64,000 nt of DNA from Paractinoplanes durhamensis (GCF_016862175.1 NZ_BOML01000029.1:1-64000); one strand, 5' to 3'. Shown: positions 49,869 to 58,712, counted from the stretch's first letter. The notes: generated by a model not told the origin, from the letters alone. Made by a program: numbers and translations.

Positions 49869-50939
49869 ATGCCGTTCCACTGGTTCCTGCCCACCGCCGG
49901 TGACAGTCACGACATCGTCAGCGGCGGGCAGGCCTCGCTCACCGCCGACACCTCCCGGCCGCCGGACATCCGCTACCTGGCGCTGGTCGCCCGGGCCGCC
50001 GAGCAGGCCGGCTTCGAGGCGGTCCTCACCCCGACCGGCACGTTCTGCGAGGACGCGTGGCTGACCACGGCCGCGCTGCTCGGCGAGACCGAGCGGCTCA
50101 AGTTCCTGGTGGCGTTCCGGCCCGGCCTGATCTCCCCCACCCTCGCCGCCCAGATGGCCTCGACCTACCAGCGCATCTCCGGCGGACGGCTGGCCCTCAA
50201 CGTGGTCACCGGCGGCGAGGCGACCGAGCAGCGGCGCTTCGGCGACCACCTCGGCCACGACCAGCGGTACGCCCGGACCGCGGAGTTTCTCCGGGTGGTG
50301 CGGGGTGCCTGGTCGGGTACGCCGTTCAGCTTCCGCGGCGACCACTACGACGTGGAGAACGCCACCGTGCGGGACGCCCCCGACCCGGTGCCGCCGATCT
50401 TCTTCGGCGGGTCGTCGGCGGCCGCGCTCCCGGTCGCCGCCCAGCACGTCGACACCTACCTGACCTGGGCCGAGCCACCGGCCGCGGTGGCCGCCAAGCT
50501 CGATGCCGTGCGCACCCTCGCCAAGGAGGCCGGCCGGCAGCTCACCTACGGCATCCGGCTGCACGTGATCAGCCGGGACACCGCCGACGAAGCGTGGGCG
50601 GTGGCCCGCTCGCTGCTCGACCGGGTGCCGGCGAGCGAGATCGAACGGGCGCGGAAACAGTTCGCGGCGACCGAGTCGGAGGGGCAGCGCCGGATGGCCG
50701 AGCTGACCACCGGCGACTCGCTCGAGGTAGCGCCCAACCTGTGGGCCGGCTTCGGCGTGGTGCGGCCGGGGGCCGGCACCGCCCTGGTCGGCAGCCACGC
50801 CGAGGTGGCCGCCCGGATCGCCGAATATCAGGCGCTCGGCCTCGACCACTTCATCCTGTCCGGCCAGCCGCACCTGGAAGAGGCGCTGCGGTTCGGCGAG
50901 AACGTCCTGCCCCTGCTGAGCAAACTTGGAGAGAGATGA
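49869..50939 (+). CDS. alkanesulfonate monooxygenase
   Basis: The 356-residue product is the most SsuD-like of the three: MPFHWFLPTAGDSHDIVSGG, EAVLTPTGTFCEDAWLTTAA, LKFLVAFRPGLISPTLAAQM and LNVVTGGEATEQRRFGDHLG, with the closing HFILSGQPHLEEALRFGENV, which is diagnostic of SsuD. It releases sulfite from alkanesulfonates using FMNH2 and O2. It is translationally coupled to the FMN reductase gene downstream (ATGA). Confidence 0.9.
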   Translation: MPFHWFLPTAGDSHDIVSGGQASLTADTSRPPDIRYLALVARAAEQAGFEAVLTPTGTFCEDAWLTTAALLGETERLKFLVAFRPGLISPTLAAQMASTYQRISGGRLALNVVTGGEATEQRRFGDHLGHDQRYARTAEFLRVVRGAWSGTPFSFRGDHYDVENATVRDAPDPVPPIFFGGSSAAALPVAAQHVDTYLTWAEPPAAVAAKLDAVRTLAKEAGRQLTYGIRLHVISRDTADEAWAVARSLLDRVPASEIERARKQFAATESEGQRRMAELTTGDSLEVAPNLWAGFGVVRPGAGTALVGSHAEVAARIAEYQALGLDHFILSGQPHLEEALRFGENVLPLLSKLGER

Positions 50940-51418
50940 GTCGCACCGTCGTCGTCTCGGGCAACCCGAGGCCCGGATCCCGCACGTCCCTGCTGGCCAT
51001 CGCGGTCGGCGAGGCCCTGGCCGGCGGGTTCCCGCCCACCGTGATCGAGGTCGGTGAGCTGGGCCCGGGGCTGCTCACCCCCGGCGACGAGGCGACCGCG
51101 GCCGCGGTGGCGGCGCTGCGCGAGGCCGAGCTGCTGGTGGTGGCCACCCCGACCTACAAGGGCAGCTACACCGGTGTGCTGAAGGTGCTGCTGGACCAAC
51201 TGCCGGCCCAGGCTCTCGCCGGGAAGACCGCGGTGCCGGTGGTGACGGCCGGGGTGGCGCCGCAGGCGGCCGCGGCCGAGGCGCTGCTGCGCCAACTGCT
51301 GACCGAGCTCGGCGCGGACGTCGCCGCCGGCCTGCCGGTGGTCGAGGCGGACCTGCCGGAGACAAAGACGATCGCCGATAAGTACGCCGCGGCACACAGC
51401 GATCGCACAGCTTCGTGA
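50936..51418 (+). CDS. NADPH-dependent FMN reductase
   Basis: The 160-residue flavodoxin-like product starts at ATG 50936, overlapping the ssuD stop. The motifs SGNPRPGSRTSLLAIAVGEA (phosphate loop) and LLVVATPTYKGSYTGVLKVL (flavin loop) are those of the SsuE-type NAD(P)H:FMN reductase family. It is the second flavin reductase of the locus and the usual partner of SsuD. It closes the plus-strand operon. Confidence 0.9.
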   Translation: MSRTVVVSGNPRPGSRTSLLAIAVGEALAGGFPPTVIEVGELGPGLLTPGDEATAAAVAALREAELLVVATPTYKGSYTGVLKVLLDQLPAQALAGKTAVPVVTAGVAPQAAAAEALLRQLLTELGADVAAGLPVVEADLPETKTIADKYAAAHSDRTAS

Positions 51419-51505
51419 CAGCGCGCTGACAAATCGCGCCCTTAGCGTTCTGCCCAGTTTGACGGCGGTCAACTCTCACAGGTCAGCCCGCCGCCGGACA
51501 GAACC

Positions 51506-51563
51506 CCGGCTCCGCTCGCCGACCTCAGTGCCCCCGGGTCTACGAGCGGAGCCGGTCCTTCTT
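51506..51563. terminator. bidirectional terminator between ssuE and subtilase
   Basis: CCGGCTCCGCTCG and its exact complement form a 13-bp stem with a 24-base loop, followed by TCCTTCTT on the plus strand. It separates two converging genes and could end both transcripts, though the minus-strand T-run is weak. Confidence 0.7.
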
Positions 51564-53193
51564 AAGCCACGTCGATGGTCAGCTCCGACCGGGCGGTCTT
51601 GCCCCAGCCGTCGGTGAACTCGACCGTGAAGGTCGCCGACTCGGTGGTGGTCGCCACGCCGGTGATCAGGCCGTCGTCGGCCAGGCTCAGCCCGTTCGGC
51701 AGGTCACCGTCGCTCACCGTCCAGGTGCCGCTGCGGTCCGCGGTCAGCTGCTGGTAGTAGTAGCCGCCCCGGGTGCCGTCCGGCAGCGCGGTGGTGCGGA
51801 TCACCGGCGTGGTGACCGTGACCGAGACCGTGATGGTCTTGGTGACCGAGGTCGGCACGTAGTCGGTGAAGCGGACCTGGACGGTGCCGGTGCCCGGCCC
51901 GGTCGGCGTGCCGGAGACCACACCGGCGGCGGAGAGCTTCACCCCGGTCGGCAGGGTGCCGGCGGCGAGGCTCCAGGAGCCACGCCGGCTGGAGGCAAGA
52001 GCAAGCTGCCCGGCGTACGCCGTACCCGAGGTCATGGTGATCGCCGAGGTCTTGATCACCGGCGCGGCGGGCGGGGCGGTGACGAACAGCAGCCGGTTCG
52101 GCGAGCCCTTGGTCCCGGACACCTTGCCGGTGGTGGCGTGCGCCACCAGGTAGTTGCGCACCTGCAGCGGGCTTGCACTCGGCGATGCGTCGAGCACGAG
52201 CGCGGCCGCGCCGGCCACGTGCGGTGACGCCATCGAGGTGCCGTCGGCGACCGCGGTCGCGTAGTCGCTGCCCATGTAGGCCGACTTGATCCCGACCCCG
52301 GGCGCGAACAGGTCGAGGACGCTGCCGTAGTTGGAGAACGACGCGCGCTTGTCCTTGGCGTCGGTGGCGCCCACGGTGATCGCGGCGGCCAGGTTGGCCG
52401 GGCTCTCCTTCGCGGCGTTGACGTTCTCGTTGCCGGCCGCCACCACGACCGTGACGCCCGAGTTGATCAGCTTTTGCAGGGCGGCGTTGAGCGCGGGGCT
52501 GGAGTCGCCGCCGAGGCTCAGGTTGGCCACAGCCGGCTTCTGCGCGTGCGAGATCACCCAGTTGATGCCGGCCAGGACGTCGGACAGGTCACCCTCGCCC
52601 TTGCAGTCCAGCACCTTGACCGCAACCAGCTTCACCTGCTTGGCAACCCCGTAGGACTTGCCGCCGATGGTGCCGGCCACGTGCGTGCCGTGCCCGTTGC
52701 AGTCGGACGCGGTGGTGTTGTAGTTGACGAAGTTGAAGCCGTAGGTGGCCCGGCCGGCGAATTCGTTGTGGCTGATCCGGATCCCGGTGTCGATCACGTA
52801 CGCGTGCACCGCGCTGCCGTCGTCGCTGGGCGTGTACGTCCTGCTCAGCTTGACCGGCCGCTGATCGATCCGGTCCAGCCCCCACACCGGGCCTCGATAG
52901 GTGGTCGCCTCGATGTGCAGCACGCGGTCCTGCTCGACGGACTGGACGTTCGGGTCGGCCGCGAGCCGCCGGGCCTGCTTCGCCGACATCCGGGCGGTGT
53001 AGGTGGCGGTGTGCCCGGCGCCCTGTGCCGAGAGTCCCCGGGGAGCCTTCTTGGTGACGATGTAACGCCCGGGAATCGCACCCGGCGCACCCGCCCCGAT
53101 GACATTGCCGGTCGCCGCCTGAGCGGGAACGGCCGCGCCGGCCGCGGTGATCGCGGCGGCGGTAAGAAGGGTCCCGAAGACTCTCATTCGCAT
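51562..53193 (-). CDS. secreted subtilisin-like protease with two putative-Ig C-terminal domains
   Basis: I start this at ATG 53193 (MRMRVFGTLLTAAAITA). The 543-residue product has a signal peptide, an inhibitor I9 prodomain (YIVTKKAP ... VQSVEQDRVLHIEA), and the S8 catalytic domain with Asp135 (HAYVIDTGIRI), His168 (GHGTHVAGT) and Ser in GTSMASPHVAGAAAL. Two immunoglobulin-like putative-Ig (He_PIG) repeats follow (LPTGVKLSAAGVVSGTPTG and LPNGLSLADDGLITGVATTT). It is an extracellular, self-maturing protease; the Ig tail may attach to the cell surface or substrate. Confidence 0.9.
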   Translation of the reverse strand: MRMRVFGTLLTAAAITAAGAAVPAQAATGNVIGAGAPGAIPGRYIVTKKAPRGLSAQGAGHTATYTARMSAKQARRLAADPNVQSVEQDRVLHIEATTYRGPVWGLDRIDQRPVKLSRTYTPSDDGSAVHAYVIDTGIRISHNEFAGRATYGFNFVNYNTTASDCNGHGTHVAGTIGGKSYGVAKQVKLVAVKVLDCKGEGDLSDVLAGINWVISHAQKPAVANLSLGGDSSPALNAALQKLINSGVTVVVAAGNENVNAAKESPANLAAAITVGATDAKDKRASFSNYGSVLDLFAPGVGIKSAYMGSDYATAVADGTSMASPHVAGAAALVLDASPSASPLQVRNYLVAHATTGKVSGTKGSPNRLLFVTAPPAAPVIKTSAITMTSGTAYAGQLALASSRRGSWSLAAGTLPTGVKLSAAGVVSGTPTGPGTGTVQVRFTDYVPTSVTKTITVSVTVTTPVIRTTALPDGTRGGYYYQQLTADRSGTWTVSDGDLPNGLSLADDGLITGVATTTESATFTVEFTDGWGKTARSELTIDVA

Positions 53194-53313
53194 GGCAGGC
53201 CGATCGGTCGCACCGGGCGCCGACCTGACGGCTGCACGCAGAAATAACCGGGTGGCAACCGGCGTTGTCGTCATCGCGCCGGTGCAAAGGCCGGCCCGGA
53301 AAGAGGTTCCGCC

Positions 53314-53436
53314 ATGAAGGTTCGCAACTCGCTCAGGTCGCTGAAGAGCAAGCCCGGCTCGACGCTCACCCGCCGCCGCGGCCGCCTGGTTGTGATCAAC
53401 CGGAAGAATCCGCGCTGGAACGGCCGACAGGGCTGA
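53314..53436 (+). CDS. ribosomal protein bL36, zinc-free paralogue
   Basis: This is a 40-residue protein from ATG 53314, with GAGG about 7 bases upstream. [20 protein letters not shown], then [20 protein letters not shown], is bL36 without the four zinc-binding cysteine/histidine residues (the C-minus form). Such paralogues are known to replace the zinc protein when zinc is scarce and are often Zur-regulated. I saw no obvious Zur palindrome upstream. It stands alone, away from the ribosomal operons, and a strong terminator follows. Confidence 0.95.
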   Translation: MKVRNSLRSLKSKPGSTLTRRRGRLVVINRKNPRWNGRQG

Positions 53437-53500
53437 CGCCACACGCGATCAGCCGGACGAATAGCCGGGCGAAAACCGCGATCACGCGATAGCTTTGATT

Positions 53501-53550
53501 AAGCGAAAGGCCGGAGAACCGCCGCCACGGATCTCCGGCCTTTCGCTTAC
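53501..53550. terminator. strong bidirectional terminator
   Basis: AGCGAAAGGCCGGAGA, a 14-base loop and its exact complement form a stem of at least 16 bp, with the surrounding TA/TA possibly extending it. It separates rpmJ (plus) from the response-regulator gene (minus) and should end both transcripts. Confidence 0.85.
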
Positions 53551-53556
53551 CTTTCG

Positions 53557-54186
53557 TCAACGAGCGTGTGCGACCAAAGCGAGCCGCACCCGATTGGGCG
53601 CACCGGTTTTCGCCATCAGGGCCGTCACGTGCGTTTTCACCGTGGTCACCCCGATGTGCAGCCGCTCGGCGATCTCCGCATTGGACAGTCCCGCGCCGAC
53701 CAGATCGAGCACATCCCGTTCCCGGCCGGTCAGCCCGGCGACCGGCCGCACCGGCCCGTCGGCCCGGCTGTCCACCGCCCGGCGCACCAGCCGCGCCAGC
53801 ACGTCCTGGCTGAACGGGCTGTCCCCGGCCGCGGCCCGCCGGATCCCGTCGAGCAGCTCGGCCGGCGGCGCGTCCTTCAGCAGGAAACCGCACGCCCCGG
53901 CGGTCAGCGCCGGATAGAGATGGTCGTCGTCGCCGAACGTGGTCAGCACCACCACCCGGGTCGACGGCCGCTCGCTCAGGATGCGGCTGGTCGCGCTGAT
54001 CCCGTCGACGCCGGGCATCCGCAGGTCCATCACCACCACGTCCGGGGTGAGCCGGGCCGCCAGGGTCACCGCCTCCCGGCCGTCGCCGGCCTCGCCGACC
54101 ACCTCGAGGTCGGCCTCGGCGTCGCACAGCATCCGCAGCCCGGCCCGGATGAGCTGCTGGTCGTCGGCGAGCAGGACCCGGATCAC
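53557..54186 (-). CDS. NarL/LuxR-type response regulator
   Basis: The 209-residue product starts at GTG 54186, overlapping the kinase stop (GTGA). The receiver domain reads VIRVLLADDQQLIRAGLRML, with phosphoacceptor Asp in DVVVMDLRMPGVDG, and then VVVLTTFGDDDHLYPALTAG. The C-terminal LuxR helix-turn-helix is LTGRERDVLDLVGAGLSNAE, then TTVKTHVTALMAKTGAPNRV. It is the partner of the adjacent kinase. The palindrome at 56286 is the best candidate for its binding site. Confidence 0.95.
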   Translation of the reverse strand: MIRVLLADDQQLIRAGLRMLCDAEADLEVVGEAGDGREAVTLAARLTPDVVVMDLRMPGVDGISATSRILSERPSTRVVVLTTFGDDDHLYPALTAGACGFLLKDAPPAELLDGIRRAAAGDSPFSQDVLARLVRRAVDSRADGPVRPVAGLTGRERDVLDLVGAGLSNAEIAERLHIGVTTVKTHVTALMAKTGAPNRVRLALVAHAR

Positions 54187-55313
54187 GCGGCTGCTCCCGG
54201 CAGCACGGTCCGGACCCGCCAGCCGCCGCCGTCCGGGCCGGCGGTGAGCACGCCGCCGAGGACTTCGACCCGCTCGCGCATGCCGGTGAGCCCGTGTCCC
54301 CCGCCGACCGGTTTGTCGGACGGCGCGGACCCGCCGTCGTCGCTGACCTCCCAGCTGACATCGCCGCCCTGGACGAACACCTGCAATCGCGCCCGAGCAG
54401 CCGGGCCCGCGTGCTTGGCCACGTTGGTGAGCGCCTCCTGGGTCAGGCGGAGCACGGCCAGGCCGCGGACGGCATCGACCGTGCCCACCGCCTCGTCGAT
54501 CTCCGCCTCGACGGTGATCCCGGTCATCCGGGCGGTGTCGACGGCCGCGCCCAGCGCGGCGGGCAGCGCCCCCGGTTCGATCGCGGTCAGCGCGGCGGCT
54601 CCCCGGTCGCCGGAGCCGCGCAGCACCTCGACCAGCCGGCGCAGGTCGGCCAGCGCCGCCGTCCCGGTGCCGTGCACGTCGTCGAGCACCTCGCCCACCC
54701 GCGGGTCGACGCCGGGCAGCACGTGCCGGGCCACCGAGACGCGCAGGACCATCGACGCGACGTGGTGCGCCACCACGTCGTGCAGCTCGCGGGCGATCAT
54801 GCCGCGCTCGTCGGCGCGCGCCGCCCGGCTCTCCGCCTCGGCCCGGCGCTGGGCCTGTTCGCCCAGCTCGCGGGTGGTGCGCAGGACCAGCCCGATGAGC
54901 AGCGGCAGCCCGATCGGCAGCACCACGATGCCGTACAGCTCGCTCCGGCCCGGCGTCGCCAGCACCACGTAGACGGCCAGCAGCAGGCCGGCGCTCAGCC
55001 AGATGGTGCGCGGCCGGACCGCCCACAGCGCCAGCTCGCCGATCGCCCAGCTCGCCCCGACCTGGTTGATGGTGGCGTCGTCGATCACCACGAGCGCGAC
55101 CGCGAGCAGCGCGGTCTGCACCAGGAAACAGATCAGCGGCCACCGGAACAGGGTGAGCGCGACGGTGAAGGCCAGCCCGGCCAGCACCAGCTGGGTGGTG
55201 GTCGGCTGCCGGCCCTCGGTGCCGACGAACAGGTAGCTCAGCCCGCTCAGGTCGAGCAGCACCATGCGAATCCAGGTGTCCCGCCGGTCGAAGAGGCGCC
55301 GCGTCCAGCCCAT
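54183..55313 (-). CDS. sensor histidine kinase (HisKA_3 type)
   Basis: The 376-residue product starts at ATG 55313. About six hydrophobic segments (residues ~15-150) form the sensor. The dimerisation motif is ERGMIARELHDVVAHHVASM, with the phosphoacceptor His in ELHDVVAHH. The ATPase part includes LRLTQEALTNVAKHAGPAAR (N box), VSDDGGSAPSDKP (G1) and GGHGLTGMRERVEVLGGVL (G2). It overlaps the response regulator and sits 10 bases after the upstream membrane gene, so the three form one operon. Confidence 0.95.
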   Translation of the reverse strand: MGWTRRLFDRRDTWIRMVLLDLSGLSYLFVGTEGRQPTTTQLVLAGLAFTVALTLFRWPLICFLVQTALLAVALVVIDDATINQVGASWAIGELALWAVRPRTIWLSAGLLLAVYVVLATPGRSELYGIVVLPIGLPLLIGLVLRTTRELGEQAQRRAEAESRAARADERGMIARELHDVVAHHVASMVLRVSVARHVLPGVDPRVGEVLDDVHGTGTAALADLRRLVEVLRGSGDRGAAALTAIEPGALPAALGAAVDTARMTGITVEAEIDEAVGTVDAVRGLAVLRLTQEALTNVAKHAGPAARARLQVFVQGGDVSWEVSDDGGSAPSDKPVGGGHGLTGMRERVEVLGGVLTAGPDGGGWRVRTVLPGAAA

Positions 55314-55323
55314 GCCGGTCAGC

Positions 55324-56211
55324 CTAGGCGTTCGCGCGACGGGCCAAAGCCAACCACGTGGCGCCCGCGGCCGCGGCGAACAGCGCGGCCACCGCGGTGA
55401 GGGTCAGGCCACCGGGCTTCAGCAACGGTTCCGCGCGCAGCGCCTGCCAGGTCAACAGCGTGACGAGTACGCCGTAAGCCGTGCCCGCGATCCGCAGCAA
55501 CCGCACCCGGGTACGCACGTCGAGGCTGGCCGGGAACCGGTTGAGCAGCAGCGCCAGCAACGGCAGGGCCTGCAGCGCGTGCAGCCCGACGAAGTGCCCG
55601 ATCCGCAGGTCTCCGCCCGTGGTGCTCCACCCGGTGAGCGGCAACCCCGGACCGCCGTCCGGCACCCCGACACTGTGCGCGCCGTAGTGCGGCCCGTAGA
55701 CCATCGGCCCGGCGGCCAGCATGCCCAGCAGGGAGAGCCCGAGCCCGAGCCGGATGCCGGTGGCCACCACCCGGTCCGGCAGGCGCTGCCGCAACGCCCC
55801 GATCGAGATGACCAGGTGGGCCAGGAACAACACCATGATCGACGTCCCCATGGCCGACCACAGCGCCGCGTCGAACGCGGTCGACTGGTTGTAGTGGCTG
55901 GTCGTGCCGCGGGCCGCCTGCAGCACGATGATCCCCTGCTCGATCACGGCGACCCCGACGATCACGGTGGCCGCCCACTCGGCGACCCGGCTGCGGCGCG
56001 GCAGCACCGACAGCATCCAGGCCAGCGTGAACCCGTAGACGGTGAACGAGACGGCGAACTTGAACGGCTTGGCCCAGATCGGCATACCGGTGAGCACCCG
56101 CGGATCGAGCAGGATGCCGAGCGCGGTGACGACGGCCAGCGCACCCATCGCCGCGGTCAGGATCAGCAGCGGCCGGTGCGGCCGCGGAACAGTTGCGGCT
56201 GTCGTTGTCAT
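55324..56211 (-). CDS. polytopic membrane protein of the two-component operon
   Basis: The 295-residue product starts at ATG 56211 and has about seven hydrophobic helices. Landmarks are GMPIWAKPFKFAVSFTVYGF, SHYNQSTAFDAALWSAMGTS and GHFVGLHALQALPLLALLLN, with conserved-looking His residues in membrane segments. I do not recognise a named family. As first gene of the kinase/regulator operon it may be the signal receptor or the regulated transporter; that is inference. Confidence 0.75.
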   Translation of the reverse strand: MTTTAATVPRPHRPLLILTAAMGALAVVTALGILLDPRVLTGMPIWAKPFKFAVSFTVYGFTLAWMLSVLPRRSRVAEWAATVIVGVAVIEQGIIVLQAARGTTSHYNQSTAFDAALWSAMGTSIMVLFLAHLVISIGALRQRLPDRVVATGIRLGLGLSLLGMLAAGPMVYGPHYGAHSVGVPDGGPGLPLTGWSTTGGDLRIGHFVGLHALQALPLLALLLNRFPASLDVRTRVRLLRIAGTAYGVLVTLLTWQALRAEPLLKPGGLTLTAVAALFAAAAGATWLALARRANA

Positions 56212-56285
56212 AACCGCAGCGTCGCGTCCGGCGGCGGCGGTTTCGCCCGCCCGCGGGTCGCACTCGCGGCCGCTGGTCCGACACC

Positions 56286-56307
56286 GCCTCCTACCGCGGT
56301 AGGAGGC
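56286..56307. promoter_or_regulatory. perfect 22-bp palindrome upstream of the two-component operon
   Basis: GCCTCCTACCG is followed directly by its complement CGGTAGGAGGC. It lies 75 bases upstream of the membrane-protein start and 76 bases upstream of the divergent MobA-like gene. This is the size and symmetry of a LuxR-type regulator site, so autoregulation of the operon is a reasonable inference. Confidence 0.6.
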
Positions 56308-56382
56308 AAACCCCTTACTGGCCTCTCTACCGGAAACTCTGCGGCAACACGAACGAAGCTCACCCGGCGTTACGCTCGCGGG

Positions 56383-56955
56383 ATGGAGACGGCGGGCCTG
56401 GTGCTGGCGGCCGGGTCCGGTAGCCGCTACGGAATGCCGAAGGCCCTGGTCCCGTACGGCGGAAAGCTGCTGGTGGAACGCGCCGCGGAAACCCTCCGCT
56501 CAGCCGGTGTCGCACGCAGCGTGGTGGTTCTCGGCGCCTCGGCGCCCCTCGCCCTCCCGCACACGACCGGCTACGCCGAGACGGTGATCAACCCCGAGTG
56601 GGAGACCGGGATGGCCTCCTCCCTCCGGGCCGGGCTGCGCACGCTGGTCGGCACGCCGGCCATCGCGGTGGTGGTTCTTCTGGTCGACATGCCCGAGGTA
56701 ACCCCTCTTGCGGTACGCCGGGTAAGCGCGCACGCCGCAGCCGATGCCCTGGTGATGGGCGGTTACCAGGGCCGGCGCGGGCATCCGGTGCTGCTCGGGC
56801 GCGACCATTGGGACGGCGTGCTGGCGACCGCGACCGGCGACAAGGGAGCCCGCGACTACCTGCGGGCGCACGCCGGCGTGGTGCGGGTCGTCGAGGTCGG
56901 TGACGTGGCCGGCGACCTCGACCTGGACGTGCCGGAGCTGAACCCGGATGCGTGA
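56383..56955 (+). CDS. MobA-like NTP transferase (molybdenum cofactor type)
   Basis: The 190-residue product starts at ATG 56383. METAGLVLAAGSGSRYGMPK is the nucleotidyltransferase signature LAAGxSxRxGxxK, followed by TVINPEWETGMASSLRAGL and VVVLLVDMPEVTPLAV, which holds the metal-binding Asp. The length and TGMASSLRAGL fit MocA-type cytidylyl/guanylyltransferases that complete the molybdenum cofactor. It overlaps xdhC-like by 8 bases, which supports that role. Confidence 0.85.
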   Translation: METAGLVLAAGSGSRYGMPKALVPYGGKLLVERAAETLRSAGVARSVVVLGASAPLALPHTTGYAETVINPEWETGMASSLRAGLRTLVGTPAIAVVVLLVDMPEVTPLAVRRVSAHAAADALVMGGYQGRRGHPVLLGRDHWDGVLATATGDKGARDYLRAHAGVVRVVEVGDVAGDLDLDVPELNPDA

Positions 56956-58021
56956 CGTGCTCACCGCGCTGCTGCCCTGGTGGCGGTCCGGTTCCCCGGC
57001 CGGCCTCGCCACCGTCACCGCGACCTGGTCGAGCGCACCCCGGCCGGCGGGCGCGGCGATGGCGGTCGGGCCGGACGGATCGGTGGCCGGCAGCGTCTCC
57101 GGCGGGTGCGTGGAGTCGGCCGTCTACGAGCTGTGCCGGTCGGCGCTGGCGTCCGGTGCGGCCCGGACCGCGGAGTTCGGGATCAGCGACGACGAGGCGT
57201 TCGGGGTCGGGCTGACCTGCGGCGGAACCATCTCGGTGCTGGTCGAGCGGGTCTGCCCGGACTCGTTCCCGGAGCTGCCGGCGCTGGCCGCGGCGGTCCG
57301 GGACGGGCGGCCGGCGACTCTGCTGACCCGGCTCGACGACGCCCGGCACCTGCTGCTGACCGACGACTCCCCGATGGGAACGCTCGGCCGTGACGACCTG
57401 GATGCAGCCGCCGTTGCCGGACACCACGGACTACGCCGGCTCGGCGACGTGGACGTGTTCGCCGCCAGCTTTCAGCCGCCCCCTCGCATGATCGTCTTCG
57501 GGGCCACCGACCACGCCGCCGCGACCGCCCGGATCGGGTCGTTCCTCGGCTATCACGTCACGGTCTGCGACGCCCGGCCGGTGTTCGCCACGCCGGAGCG
57601 GTTCCCGTCCGCCGACGCCGTCGTGGTCGACTGGCCGCACCGCTACCTGAAGCGGGAGGCCGCGGCCGGCCGGATCGACGACCGGACGGTGCTGTGCGTG
57701 CTCACCCACGACCCGAAGTTCGACGTACCCGTACTCGAAACGGCGTTACGGCTGGACGTCGCGTACGTCGGCGCCATGGGCTCCCGTCGCACCCACCGTG
57801 ACCGCCGCACCCGGCTGACCGACGCCGGCCTCGCCGATGCCGAGCTGGATCGCCTGTCGTCGCCGCTCGGCCTGGACCTCGGCGCCCGCACCCCGGAGGA
57901 GACCGCGGTGAGCATCGCCGCCGAGATCGTCGCCCTGCGGCACGGCGGCAGCGGCACCCGGCTCAGCGCGACCGACGGCCCGATCCACACGGTGGGCATG
58001 ACCAGGGATACATCTGCGTGA
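56948..58021 (+). CDS. XdhC/CoxI-family protein
   Basis: The 357-residue product starts at ATG 56948. It has the XdhC N-terminal domain (SSAPRPAGAAMAVGPDGSVA, SVSGGCVESAVYELCR, GLTCGGTISVLVERV) with the conserved cysteines. A Rossmann domain follows (RMIVFGATDHAAATARIGSF, CVLTHDPKFDVPVLETALR, YVGAMGSRRTHRDRR). XdhC inserts sulfurated molybdenum cofactor into xanthine dehydrogenase-type enzymes. No such enzyme gene lies in the window. The stop overlaps a GTG of the HAD gene (GTGA). Confidence 0.9.
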   Translation: MRDVLTALLPWWRSGSPAGLATVTATWSSAPRPAGAAMAVGPDGSVAGSVSGGCVESAVYELCRSALASGAARTAEFGISDDEAFGVGLTCGGTISVLVERVCPDSFPELPALAAAVRDGRPATLLTRLDDARHLLLTDDSPMGTLGRDDLDAAAVAGHHGLRRLGDVDVFAASFQPPPRMIVFGATDHAAATARIGSFLGYHVTVCDARPVFATPERFPSADAVVVDWPHRYLKREAAAGRIDDRTVLCVLTHDPKFDVPVLETALRLDVAYVGAMGSRRTHRDRRTRLTDAGLADAELDRLSSPLGLDLGARTPEETAVSIAAEIVALRHGGSGTRLSATDGPIHTVGMTRDTSA

Positions 58022-58653
58022 CCCCGCCACCCCGGGCCGGCTCCGCCCGGGAGAATGGCCGGGTGCGACTACCTCTTCCGGACGGCGACTTCCAGGCCTA
58101 CCTGTTCGACTGCGACGGCACCATCACCGACTCCATGCCGGCCCACCACCGGGCCTGGACGGCGGCCCTCGCCGAGTGGGGCGGCGAATTCCCGGAGGAC
58201 CTCTTCTATGCGTGGGGCGGCCGGCCGGTCACCGAGATCATCGAGGACCTGAACGACCGGTACGGCCTGGCCATGCCGGTCGAGGCGGTGGCGGCCCGGC
58301 GAGAGGCCCTGTTCCAGGAGAGCTTCGGCGAGATGCGGGCGGTGCCCGGGGTGCTCGGGCACATCGAGGAGGCGTACGCGAGGGTGCCGTTCGCGGTCGT
58401 CTCCGGCAGCACCCGGGAGTCGGTGACCGCGTCGCTGACCGCCCTCGGCCTGCTCGACCGCTTCCCGGTGATGGTGTGCGCCGGCGACTACGCCAAGCCG
58501 AAGCCGAACCCCGAGTGCTACCTGATGGCGGCCCAGCTCCTGGCCGTGCCGCCGGCCGCGTGCGTGGTCTTCGAGGACACCGAGCTGGGCGTGCAGGCCG
58601 CCGAGGCGGCCGGCATGGCGGTGGTCCGGGTCCCCCCACCGTGGATGCGCTGA
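58018..58653 (+). CDS. HAD-superfamily phosphatase/phosphoglucomutase-like
   Basis: The 211-residue product is given from GTG 58018 (GTGA overlap with XdhC, AGGGA upstream). A GTG at 58063 (VRLPLPDGDFQAYLFDCDG) would give a more conserved N-terminus. Motif I is FDCDGTITDSMPAHHRAW, motif II VVSGSTRESV, motif III KPKPNPECYLMA and motif IV VVFEDTELGVQAAEAAGM. The cap helix position fits beta-phosphoglucomutase-type phosphatases. The substrate is unknown. Confidence 0.9.
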   Translation: MTPPPRAGSARENGRVRLPLPDGDFQAYLFDCDGTITDSMPAHHRAWTAALAEWGGEFPEDLFYAWGGRPVTEIIEDLNDRYGLAMPVEAVAARREALFQESFGEMRAVPGVLGHIEEAYARVPFAVVSGSTRESVTASLTALGLLDRFPVMVCAGDYAKPKPNPECYLMAAQLLAVPPAACVVFEDTELGVQAAEAAGMAVVRVPPPWMR

Positions 58654-58712
58654 CCGGGTGAACCGGCCCGAATAACCGGCGCTCATCGTGGCGCGGCCGG
58701 TATGCCGGACGG

